From positions 1 to 6,357 of the forward strand of contig JAJYRT010000109.1 of assembly GCA_021793945.1 (NCBI GenBank): a DNA stretch of 6,357 nt. Direction: 5' to 3'. The translations under genes were made by a program, and so were the position numbers. Source of the DNA: Thermoplasmata archaeon. GTDB lineage: Archaea; Thermoplasmatota; Thermoplasmata; Thermoplasmatales; Thermoplasmataceae. The notes under the pieces are model-generated. The model was not told the origin of the DNA. It did no database searches and was given only the letters and a program-made list of their open reading frames with translations. Of the stretch, positions 1 to 5,122 are shown piece after piece. Numbering within the stretch: position 1 is the first letter of the stretch; each line of letters opens with the position of its first letter.

Positions 1-27
1 TGATTGTTGCACATCGACATGGGTTAC

Positions 28-35
28 ATTTTTAA
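28..35 (+). promoter_or_regulatory. Possible TATA box for the first gene
   Basis: The T/A stretch ATTTTTAA is centred about 27 bases before the ATG at 58, which is the spacing expected for a leaderless archaeal transcript. No BRE purine run is convincing. This box is the main reason for preferring the start at 58. Confidence 0.3.
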
Positions 36-57
36 TCGAGTGTTGAGTAATGTATCT

Positions 58-732
58 ATGATAATCAGGGAAATTGAGTACCTCGACCGGAAGCTTATGA
101 TATGGGGATTGCCGAGACGTGTTTCTCCAGCTGTTTCGGCAATTTCAGTCTCCGCCACCAACGCCCCGCAGTATGGGAAGGATGTGGTGTCTTATCGCCT
201 CTCCAATGCCTCGTCGAAATATGCCGCATGCGTACTTTACAGAGGGGTTGAGAACATCTCTCCCCCATATTACTTCGGCAACGCTTTCTATGCCGTGTAC
301 ACCGGAAAAATTAATGGACAGCCCTCTGCCTTCTGGTTAGGGTCAGACCAGGTATCTGCGGCCACTCCTCAGGGCCCGGGTTCAAATTATGCTTTGGCCC
401 CGTTAAACCTTGGATCTCAAAACGACCTCGCCTGCTTTGTGTTCGGGGTCCCCCCACAATCAGTAATAGAGATACTGGAAGGCGGGATTCCGGATGCGGC
501 CCAGATAAATGTCATGACCGCCTATGAAGTAACCCTGGGCTCTCCGGGCAGCTTTTGCGTGCAGTATAACCAGCAGTCGGTGAAGCAGTATATCCTCCAG
601 ACAGGGTACTCGGTTACGCCTCCGCCAGATCCTTTCCCTGAGAATACAGTGCCGGTTACTCCAGTTCAGAAGGGTGTCCCGGACAACGAGATATATCCAG
701 GGCAGTACGTGAGGGCTGGAAACTGTACCTGA
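58..732 (+). CDS. Hypothetical protein, unrecognised family
   Basis: I do not recognise this 224-aa protein. An in-frame TGA at 1-3 precedes the reading frame, so the gene is complete. Possible starts are TTG 4, ATG 19, ATG 58 and ATG 97; 58 is chosen because of the TATA-like box at 28-35, and no start has a clear Shine-Dalgarno. After a charged N-terminus (MIIREIEYLDRK) the protein is rich in Ser, Ala, Gly, Pro and aromatic residues (for example PPYYFGNAFYAVY), with few Lys/Arg. This suggests a beta-rich fold. There are four Cys after the start at 58. The tail from about residue 185 is Pro-rich (TPPPDPFPENTVPV) and probably disordered. No signal peptide, membrane helix or catalytic motif stands out. 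Codon choice uses more CGN arginine and more UCN serine than the neighbours, which hints at a different history but is weak evidence. It could be a surface, virus-derived or lineage-specific protein. It is followed by rps2 on the same strand after 123 bases. Confidence 0.55.
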   Translation: MIIREIEYLDRKLMIWGLPRRVSPAVSAISVSATNAPQYGKDVVSYRLSNASSKYAACVLYRGVENISPPYYFGNAFYAVYTGKINGQPSAFWLGSDQVSAATPQGPGSNYALAPLNLGSQNDLACFVFGVPPQSVIEILEGGIPDAAQINVMTAYEVTLGSPGSFCVQYNQQSVKQYILQTGYSVTPPPDPFPENTVPVTPVQKGVPDNEIYPGQYVRAGNCT

Positions 733-800
733 AGAGCCGGCTTTGATCGCTGCGGACAGGAAGCCATACGTGTAAACGGTCGCAGCATTAGAAATGCAAC

Positions 801-810
801 AATAAATATA
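801..810 (+). promoter_or_regulatory. TATA box of rps2
   Basis: AATAAATATA lies about 49 bases before the rps2 ATG. Transcription would then begin near 833 and give a leader of about 23 bases that includes the Shine-Dalgarno at 844-850. The box shows that rps2 can be transcribed on its own rather than only from the gene upstream. Confidence 0.5.
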
Positions 811-843
811 TGCGATCGAAATATCACCCATTGCGTATTAATT

Positions 844-850
844 AAAGGTG
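844..850 (+). promoter_or_regulatory. Ribosome binding site of rps2
   Basis: AAAGGTG matches the anti-Shine-Dalgarno end of archaeal 16S rRNA and sits 5 bases before the ATG at 856. It decides for ATG 856 over the in-frame TTG immediately before it at 853. Confidence 0.6.
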
Positions 851-855
851 CTTTG

Positions 856-1458
856 ATGAATGCAGAAGAGTTATTGATTCCAGAGGAAGAATACCAGAAG
901 TCGGGCGTCCACATCGGGACTCAGGTCAAGTCCAAGGACATGAAAGATTACATTTTCAAGATAAGGGATGACGGGCTGTACATCCTTAATATAAAGATGA
1001 CCAACAGCGTCCTTATCACTGCAGGAAAGATGCTGGCAAGGTTCAGTCCATCCGACATACTTGTGGTTGCCCAGAGGCAATACGCATTCAGGCCGGTTTC
1101 TAAATTTTCAGAGGTTGTAAGGTCCTCAAGCATTATCGGGAGATTTATACCCGGAACGCTCACAAACCCGCAGCTTGATAGTTACAAGGAGGCAAAGGTG
1201 ATTATAGCGACCGACCCTCTGGCTGACACACAGGCAGTAAAGGAAGCAAAGAAGATAGGAGTGCCCATAATCGCGCTCTGCGATGCAAATAACAAGACGG
1301 ATTTCATTGACCTCATCATACCGACAAACAACAAGGGAAGGAGATCACTGGCTGTGATTTACTGGCTCCTGGCAAGAGAGATACTGAAGAACCGCGGGGA
1401 AATATCGAACTATTCTGAATTCAAGTATACCATAGACGACTTTGAAGCCCAGGTCTGA
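856..1458 (+). CDS. rps2: Small ribosomal subunit protein uS2 (S2)
   Basis: Ribosomal protein uS2 of the 30S subunit, a 200-aa protein of the short archaeal/eukaryotic SA type that lacks the bacterial coiled-coil insertion. Family landmarks are visible in order: the GVHIGTQVKSKDM block (residues 17-29), the helix and strand around ARFSPSDILVVAQRQYA (61-77), GRFIPGTLTNP (95-105), the DPLADTQAVKEAKKIGVPIIALCDANN segment (120-146), and the IPTNNKGRRSLAVIYWLLAREIL end (155-177). The start is fixed by the Shine-Dalgarno at 844-850. In many archaea this gene ends an operon with rpoN, rpoK and enolase; here the upstream neighbour is an unrelated unknown gene and the downstream gene is convergent, so rps2 looks monocistronic. 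The protein normally joins the subunit late, at the body-head junction. Identification is very secure. Confidence 0.97.
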   Translation: MNAEELLIPEEEYQKSGVHIGTQVKSKDMKDYIFKIRDDGLYILNIKMTNSVLITAGKMLARFSPSDILVVAQRQYAFRPVSKFSEVVRSSSIIGRFIPGTLTNPQLDSYKEAKVIIATDPLADTQAVKEAKKIGVPIIALCDANNKTDFIDLIIPTNNKGRRSLAVIYWLLAREILKNRGEISNYSEFKYTIDDFEAQV

Positions 1459-1459
1459 G

Positions 1460-1495
1460 AGCCATTTAGCGAACTCTCACCACCTGCAAATGGCT
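1460..1495 (+). repeat. Inverted repeat just after rps2
   Basis: AGCCATTT (1460-1467) and AAATGGCT (1488-1495) are perfectly complementary and separated by 20 bases, beginning 2 bases after the rps2 stop. A competing pairing, TGAGAG (1456-1461) with CTCTCA (1474-1479), is also possible. No T-run follows, so it is more likely an mRNA 3' end structure or a chance stem than an intrinsic terminator. Confidence 0.35.
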
Positions 1496-1581
1496 TAGCT
1501 TACAGCGATCCATTGATCCTGTCAGCATGTCTGAATGAATGACATTTCCCGTGTTGTGTTATGCGGATTTTTGCCGGGATT

Positions 1582-1606
1582 AAAGAAAGTTGCCTTTCTT
1601 TTTATC
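1582..1606. terminator. Probable bidirectional terminator hairpin
   Basis: AAAGAAAG (1582-1589), loop TTGC, then CTTTCTTT (1594-1601) forms a perfect 8-bp stem, and the plus strand runs on into T residues (CTTTCTTTTTATC). Read on the minus strand the same element gives AAAGAAAG, loop GCAA, CTTTCTTTAA. It lies between the convergent rps2 and endA genes, so both transcripts would meet a pyrimidine/T-rich tract here. Archaeal termination relies mainly on T-tracts, so the hairpin itself may matter less. The rest of the 1459-1675 spacer shows nothing more that I can support. Confidence 0.45.
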
Positions 1607-1675
1607 GTCAACTGGAAACTTGAAGAATCACAAATTACCGGTGTGCCTGATCTCAATCCAGCCTTGAAGCGCTTT

Positions 1676-2605
1676 TCATTCCCCTGAAAAAAAGTCCAGT
1701 ATCCTGGATATTGAGACGTACTCTATCTTTCCTTCACGCATTCCTGCAAAGATCATGGATTTTCGCACGCCATGCGAAAGCCTTACGGCCCTGCTGACCC
1801 GGTACCATTGATCAGTTCCGGCCATTACATGTATGAGATACTCCGCGTGTTCGGACATGCTTTTCCTGTATGCCCTGAAGTTTGCGCCATACTTGAAGCC
1901 GGTTCTCACTATGAGCTTCCTGCTGACCAGGTCCTCGTAAACGCTGTATGCTGCGGCACCGCCGGCATCCCCATTTCCGGTTTCCTGCCCGAGGATGTGC
2001 CTTGCTTCCATATCCGTCAGCAGAATTTTGTCCGCAAATATTGAACCCAGCCATTCCGATCCTGGCATGGGATCAAGGTAAAACCTGCCACCTGCCTCAT
2101 ACACAGATTCCTTGCCGGGCCATGAATACAAGGTCTCCCCCACCGGGTCCACCCTGGCGGTTGCAAAGAGGGTGATGTCGCCCTCGTCGTCCATGGTTGA
2201 ATAAAGGGATGGGGCTGTTACCGCCAGTTCCTCGAACGTGATCTCTGAATTTTCCCCCTTGACCCTTAGCGGGTGATTGGCCTTCCTGTCGTTCTTTTTC
2301 CCGAACATGAGGATTCTACCGTCCCTCCTGACCAGCATGCCCTTTGACTTGAGATAAAAGTAAATCCTGAACGTATCATAATCATCCCTGTCCGTTATGA
2401 ATGCATTCAGGATTGCAATTGTGCTCCGGTAATGGGCATTTTCGGGGACGATTCTTCCGGTGAAGTAAAGGAAGAGGGCTTCATAAGGCTCAAGAATGAG
2501 GTTGTCATCAAGTACCCTGCCCACCCTGTATTTTCCGTTAAGGTAGGACGGGCTTCTGTCTCCTGAGATGTGAAAAACCAGGGGGTTGCATACAGCCCTA
2601 GGCAT
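1676..2605 (-). CDS. endA: tRNA-intron (tRNA-splicing) endonuclease, homodimeric type
   Basis: Cuts precursor tRNAs (and pre-rRNA) at bulge-helix-bulge motifs, leaving 2',3'-cyclic phosphate and 5'-hydroxyl ends. At 309 aa it matches the duplicated two-repeat subunit that works as a homodimer in Archaeoglobus. The N-terminal half carries a degenerate repeat (about residues 57-96, AHYRSTIAILNAF to YFYLKSKGMLVRRDG). The C-terminal half (about 196-300) carries the active site: Tyr246 in FKYGANFRAY, His253 in SEHAEYLIHV and Lys282 in HGVRKSMIFA. Arg275, seven residues before the Lys, may be the Arg that stacks on a bulge base. The Tyr-His loop is shorter than in known enzymes. The start at 2605 is chosen over 2644 because GAGG (2616-2613) lies 7 bases upstream and the ATG overlaps the GTPase stop by 8 bases (2598-2605), which implies translational coupling. 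A longer version from 2644 would add 13 residues with no family match. Confidence 0.93.
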   Translation of the reverse strand: MPRAVCNPLVFHISGDRSPSYLNGKYRVGRVLDDNLILEPYEALFLYFTGRIVPENAHYRSTIAILNAFITDRDDYDTFRIYFYLKSKGMLVRRDGRILMFGKKNDRKANHPLRVKGENSEITFEELAVTAPSLYSTMDDEGDITLFATARVDPVGETLYSWPGKESVYEAGGRFYLDPMPGSEWLGSIFADKILLTDMEARHILGQETGNGDAGGAAAYSVYEDLVSRKLIVRTGFKYGANFRAYRKSMSEHAEYLIHVMAGTDQWYRVSRAVRLSHGVRKSMIFAGMREGKIEYVSISRILDFFSGE

Positions 2606-3128
2606 TTTTCTTCCTCTTTGCGTAGAACCTCTGGAGAAGTTCATTGATTATATATTGCATCATTTCCTTCACTGAAACCGCATCCCTGGATGATACAAAG
2701 AAATATTTAATCCCGTACTTCTTTTCCAGTTTCTGGAAATCCTCATCCCAGAGTACTGCCTCATATTTTCTGTCAAGCTTCGTGCCTGCTACTATTTTTA
2801 CAGCAGGTGATTTTGACCGGTCCAGGTTACCGAGGATCGATTCAGCTTCCGACAGGGATTTCCTGTTGGTGAGGTCTGCTGTGGTTATTATAACGTTAGA
2901 ACCGGAAACAAGCTTTTCGGTATCGATCCCCTCTTCCGATTCTATAAAGAGGAGATCAGCGTTAACTCTTGACCCACCGTAATCAAGCATCAATTTCTTC
3001 CTTGCTATCTGTTTCCTCAGTCCTATTGCGGAATCAGAGTCGTAGACAATCCTGGAAATCAACGAGCTTTTACCGGTCCCGACCGCACCGATGATGCTGA
3101 TTTTCCAGGTAACTCTATCCGCTTCCAT
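2598..3128 (-). CDS. Divergent Ras-like small GTPase/P-loop protein
   Basis: A 176-aa protein with the outline of a small Ras/Arf-type GTPase. The Walker A P-loop GAVGTGKSS is at residues 14-22 after a beta strand (WKISII). The guanine-specificity motif TKLD is at 116-119 and a G5-like VSSR at 145-148. The strand NVIITTADLTNRKSLSEAESIL (78-99) resembles the usual YDLTNRxSF region. The switch parts are unusual. No Thr is evident in the expected switch I segment (30-45), and the DxxG position after strand LLFI (59-62) reads ESEEG. Either hydrolysis is slow or the protein works as a nucleotide-binding scaffold. The basic tail (AKRKKNA) could contact nucleic acid or lipid. It is the first gene of an operon with endA, with an 8-base overlap. 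The start at 3128 has a TATA box about 25 bases upstream and no Shine-Dalgarno, so it is probably leaderless. The specific function is unknown. Confidence 0.8.
   Translation of the reverse strand: MEADRVTWKISIIGAVGTGKSSLISRIVYDSDSAIGLRKQIARKKLMLDYGGSRVNADLLFIESEEGIDTEKLVSGSNVIITTADLTNRKSLSEAESILGNLDRSKSPAVKIVAGTKLDRKYEAVLWDEDFQKLEKKYGIKYFFVSSRDAVSVKEMMQYIINELLQRFYAKRKKNA
2610..2616 (-). promoter_or_regulatory. Ribosome binding site of endA
   Basis: On the minus strand GAGGAAG precedes ATG 2605 by 4 bases (GAGG core 7 bases away). It lies inside the last codons of the GTPase gene and decides the internal start within the overlap. Confidence 0.55.
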
Positions 3129-3148
3129 CCGGGTTTGATTTCTAGGAT

Positions 3149-3157
3149 TATAAAATA
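3149..3157 (-). promoter_or_regulatory. TATA box of the GTPase-endA operon
   Basis: Minus-strand TATTTTATA is centred about 25 bases before the ATG at 3128, so the transcript would begin at or next to the start codon. It shares the 123-base AT-rich interval 3129-3251 with the promoter of the divergent aminotransferase gene. Confidence 0.5.
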
Positions 3158-3214
3158 CTTTTTCATTGAATTTTTCTTATTTCTTCGAATTTATTTGATT
3201 TTCTAATTGGTTAC

Positions 3215-3222
3215 TTTTATTA
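3215..3222 (+). promoter_or_regulatory. TATA box of the aminotransferase gene
   Basis: TTTTATTA is centred about 33 bases before ATG 3252, giving a predicted leader of only a few bases. The identical octamer occurs before the DUF59 gene at 6131. It overlaps or crowds the alternative upstream starts (GTG 3207, ATG 3234), which argues against them. Confidence 0.4.
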
Positions 3223-3251
3223 GAGCATTTGCAATGTTAGTGCTGGTAGTT

Positions 3252-4466
3252 ATGAATTTCAGATTTTCGCAGCTCGTAGGATACATGAAACCATCGGAAA
3301 TAAGGGAACTTTTGAAATTTGCTTCTTCCCCGAGCCTTATTTCCCTCGGTGGAGGAATGCCGAATCCGGATACATTCCCCATAGATGAGATCCAGGAAAT
3401 CATCACATACGTACTGAAGAATTCGGGCAAATATGCGCTGCAATATGGGAACACTGGGGGCCTCAATGAACTCAGGACCGAGATAAAGAAGCTCATAAAA
3501 GACACTGAAAATATAGATTCGGAAGAAAAGGGCATAATAGTAACATCCGGTTCTCAGCAGGCACTCTATTCACTTGGAAAAATTCTTGTCACACCAGGAG
3601 AGACCGCGATTACGGAGGCTCCTACCTACGTTGGGGCTATATCAGCATTCAATGCGAACGGTGTCGACATGCAGGGAATACCCATGGACGAGAACGGGAT
3701 GCGCATTGACCTCCTTGAAAAGAAAATCTCTGATCTCAAGTCAAAGGGAATTAAGCCTAAGTTTATCTACACAATACCGAACTTCCAGAACCCAGCCGGA
3801 TATACCATGTCCCTGGAACGCAGGAAGAGGCTGCTTGAAATATCAAACGAGAATGAGATACCCATAGTGGAGGATAACCCATACGGAGAACTGAGATACC
3901 ACGGGCAGAAAATCCCAACTATACGGAGCCTTGACAGGGATGGCAACGTGATCTATCTCGGAACCCTTTCGAAGGTCATGACACCGGGACTGAGGATCGG
4001 ATACACTGTCGGGCCGGTAAGCGTTATAGACAAGATCAATGTCCTGAAGCAGGCTCTTGACCTTGCAACAAACACCCTTGCCCAGTATATCGCCTATGAA
4101 TACCTCAAGCGCGGCATAATATACAAGCAGGTACCGAAAACCATAAAACTCTACGGCAGGAAACTTGACCTGATGCTGAAGGCCCTTGATGAATATTTCC
4201 CCGAGGGTTCCACCTGGTCTAAACCAGACGGCGGGATGTTCATCTGGGCAACCCTGAATGAAAGCATAGACACGACAGCCATGGTAGGAAGGGCAATAAA
4301 GAACAATGTCGCATATGTAAGCGGATCAGCATTCTACCCAAAGGGAGAGAAAAAGAACTCCATGAGGCTCAATTTCACCTACCCAGAGGATGACCAGATC
4401 CCGGTGGCCATTGAGAGATTGTCAAAGGTCATAAAGGAAGAAGAGTCCCTTGCCGAAGCAAAGTGA
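3252..4466 (+). CDS. PLP-dependent aminotransferase, class I/II (LysN/Aro8-like)
   Basis: A 404-aa fold-type I aminotransferase that moves an amino group between an amino acid and a 2-oxo acid in the cytosol. Landmarks are: the N-terminal ISLGGGMPNPDTFP block (residues 30-43), LQYGNTGGLNELR (63-75), VTSGSQQALYSLGKIL (97-112), the PLP-ring Asn in NFQNPAGYT (Asn180), EDNPYGELRY with Asp208 and Tyr211, the Schiff-base Lys241 in GTLSKVMTPGLRIGY, and substrate-carboxylate Arg372 in NSMRLNFTYP. The GGGMPNP and SPSL(I)SLGGG start is typical of the alpha-aminoadipate/aromatic/branched-chain group (LysN, Aro8, MocR C-domain). There is no fused GntR domain. Substrate cannot be read from sequence; aromatic, branched-chain or 2-aminoadipate are all possible. 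The start at 3252 is chosen from the promoter position and because upstream residues (VTFIRAFAMLVLVV) have no counterpart in the family. The stop is 1 base from the stop of the convergent membrane-protein gene. Confidence 0.92.
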   Translation: MNFRFSQLVGYMKPSEIRELLKFASSPSLISLGGGMPNPDTFPIDEIQEIITYVLKNSGKYALQYGNTGGLNELRTEIKKLIKDTENIDSEEKGIIVTSGSQQALYSLGKILVTPGETAITEAPTYVGAISAFNANGVDMQGIPMDENGMRIDLLEKKISDLKSKGIKPKFIYTIPNFQNPAGYTMSLERRKRLLEISNENEIPIVEDNPYGELRYHGQKIPTIRSLDRDGNVIYLGTLSKVMTPGLRIGYTVGPVSVIDKINVLKQALDLATNTLAQYIAYEYLKRGIIYKQVPKTIKLYGRKLDLMLKALDEYFPEGSTWSKPDGGMFIWATLNESIDTTAMVGRAIKNNVAYVSGSAFYPKGEKKNSMRLNFTYPEDDQIPVAIERLSKVIKEEESLAEAK

Positions 4467-4467
4467 T

Positions 4468-4689
4468 TCAGTGCGTGAATCCGTGGGCCCAGAGGTCCAC
4501 CAGTATTCCCATTGAAAATGCGATTATAAGAAGTGAAAGTATGCTTATGGCAATGTTGCCGTAGGTGAGAAAAAATATAATGAGTGATACTAAGGCTATA
4601 CCCAGAAGCCCGTAGAGATCATGCGCCTGCCCCGTAAGAAATGCGGAGATCATTCTCCTGTTTACTTTCATCTGGCTTCTGAGACTCAT
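4468..4689 (-). CDS. Small two-helix membrane protein, hypothetical
   Basis: A 73-aa protein of unknown function. A basic N-terminus (SLRSQMKVNRR) is followed by two hydrophobic segments, about residues 27-43 (GLLGIALVSLIIFFLTY) and 46-66 (IAISILSLLIIAFSMGILVDL). They are joined by a very short turn (GN), and the tail is His-rich (WAHGFTH). This predicts a membrane hairpin, with the basic N-terminus likely cytoplasmic. ATG 4689 is preferred over the in-frame GTG 4698 because AGGTG (4700-4696) is 6 bases upstream; the GTG would lie inside that site. The gene is convergent with the aminotransferase (1 base between stops). It lies downstream of the zinc-ribbon gene on the same strand, but its own promoter-like box and the hairpin-rich spacer suggest separate transcription. 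The hydrophobic pattern and good start signals support a real gene; no family was recognised. Confidence 0.65.
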   Translation of the reverse strand: MSLRSQMKVNRRMISAFLTGQAHDLYGLLGIALVSLIIFFLTYGNIAISILSLLIIAFSMGILVDLWAHGFTH

Positions 4690-4695
4690 TTTATA

Positions 4696-4709
4696 CACCT
4701 AAAAAGGTG
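4696..4709. repeat. Inverted repeat over the ribosome binding site of the small membrane-protein gene
   Basis: CACCT-AAAA-AGGTG on the plus strand is a perfect 5-bp inverted repeat with a 4-base spacer. On the minus strand its downstream arm is the AGGTG Shine-Dalgarno of the gene starting at 4689. Depending on where transcription begins, it is either an RNA hairpin that hides the ribosome binding site or a DNA operator between TATA box and start site. Confidence 0.45.
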
Positions 4710-4713
4710 CGGA

Positions 4714-4724
4714 CTTAATTTAAG
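4714..4724 (-). promoter_or_regulatory. Possible TATA box of the small membrane-protein gene
   Basis: CTTAAATTAAG on the minus strand is centred about 30 bases before ATG 4689. Initiation about 26 bases downstream would fall near 4693, just past the inverted repeat at 4696-4709. Confidence 0.3.
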
Positions 4725-4745
4725 TTTTCGCTCTAAGCATAGTTC

Positions 4746-4829
4746 GGCGAAATTTCACCTCGCCCATTAGGCGATGGGAGCAAACCGCTTTCACCCGGAA
4801 AGCTGTGATGGCAAACGTCAACGGATCAC
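4746..4829. other. Stem-rich spacer, possible structured RNA or 3' UTR
   Basis: Three perfect stems follow one another: TCGCC/GGCGA (4760-4764 with 4770-4774), GCTTTC/GAAAGC (4787-4792 with 4798-4803) and GTGAT/ATCAC (4805-4809 with 4825-4829). A second GGCGA at 4746-4750 can pair with the same TCGCC, giving two mutually exclusive hairpins. The last stem includes the stop codon of the zinc-ribbon gene, so on the minus strand the block is that gene's 3' UTR. No known RNA family fits well. It may be a 3' structure, a leader of the next gene, or chance. Confidence 0.25.
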
Positions 4830-5005
4830 TTATTTCCATCCCTTGCAGACCTGATCACAATACACTCCGATATTTTTCCGCACGAAGGGCATGCAGCAGT
4901 TACCTTGCTGGTGAATACTCCGAAAACCGGGGCCATGGCGTCAGGAGCTGAAATGAATTCATGGCCGCAGCGTGTGCATCTTAGCCATCTCGCCTTTGTT
5001 TTCAT
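4826..5005 (-). CDS. Small zinc-ribbon protein
   Basis: A 59-aa protein with one treble of two Cys pairs: CTRCG (Cys10, Cys13) and CPSCGK (Cys39, Cys42), 25 residues apart, as in zinc ribbons that bind one zinc ion. The CPSCGK knuckle and basic N-terminus (MKTKARWLR) fit a nucleic-acid- or protein-binding role, as for small archaeal zinc ribbons near transcription or translation genes, but the actual role is unknown. The frame stays open upstream to 5101. The start at 5005 is chosen because the zinc knuckle follows immediately, the upstream residues look non-coding, and a strong TATA-like box (5030-5037) lies about 28 bases before it, implying a leaderless mRNA. It is divergent from the CoaD-NTPase fusion gene. 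Confidence 0.7.
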   Translation of the reverse strand: MKTKARWLRCTRCGHEFISAPDAMAPVFGVFTSKVTAACPSCGKISECIVIRSARDGNK

Positions 5006-5029
5006 CCATCTTTTCAGGTCACAAAAGGG

Positions 5030-5037
5030 TATAAATA
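5030..5037 (-). promoter_or_regulatory. TATA box of the zinc-ribbon gene
   Basis: Minus-strand TATTTATA is centred about 28 bases before ATG 5005. This good archaeal box supports the short 59-aa version of the gene over the longer open frame. Confidence 0.5.
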
Positions 5038-5091
5038 TTTCTGCATGAATTCGGCAGGCCCGATTCCAGCAGCCATACCTCCCGAACAAAG

Positions 5092-5098
5092 CATTAAT
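5092..5098 (+). promoter_or_regulatory. Possible TATA box of the CoaD-NTPase gene
   Basis: CATTAAT is centred about 27 bases before ATG 5123, consistent with a leaderless transcript; no Shine-Dalgarno is present before the ATG. It is weaker than the divergent zinc-ribbon box. Confidence 0.35.
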
Positions 5099-5122
5099 CA
5101 CTCACATTGAATTCACATACGC

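Noticed and set aside
378..392. GGGTTCAAAT resembling a tRNA T-loop
   Set aside because: The matching T-stem, acceptor stem and anticodon arm are absent, and the segment lies in a coding frame.
749..786. Inverted repeat GCTGCG/CGCAGC between the first gene and rps2
   Set aside because: The stem is only 6 bp with a 26-base loop and no T-run follows, so it is easily explained by chance.
460..831. A 123-codon minus-strand frame opposite the first gene
   Set aside because: It has no promoter or ribosome site and a composition typical of an antisense shadow (many Arg, Cys and Ile). The plus-strand frame is longer and has better coding character.
1535..1687. A 50-codon open frame on the plus strand (MNDISRVVLCGF...) in the rps2-endA spacer, too short for a standard gene finder
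   Set aside because: No Shine-Dalgarno or TATA-like box precedes it, it runs through the terminator-like hairpin, and it overlaps the end of endA. No family features are seen.
1772..2175. Open frames of 75-90 codons on the strand opposite endA
   Set aside because: They are shadows of the securely identified endA gene, with no start signals of their own.
2644..2982. A 112-codon plus-strand frame opposite the GTPase gene
   Set aside because: It is antisense to a protein with clear P-loop and TKLD motifs, and no signal supports translation.
4805..4811. GTGATGG as a possible C box of a C/D guide RNA
   Set aside because: The C box is imperfect and no CTGA D box is found at a suitable distance on either strand of the spacer.
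4746..4815. Fluoride (crcB) riboswitch resemblance on the plus strand
   Set aside because: Sequence blocks are similar, but the second P2 arm after GGCGATGG is missing, and no plus-strand gene follows within reach; the next plus gene starts at 5123 behind its own promoter.
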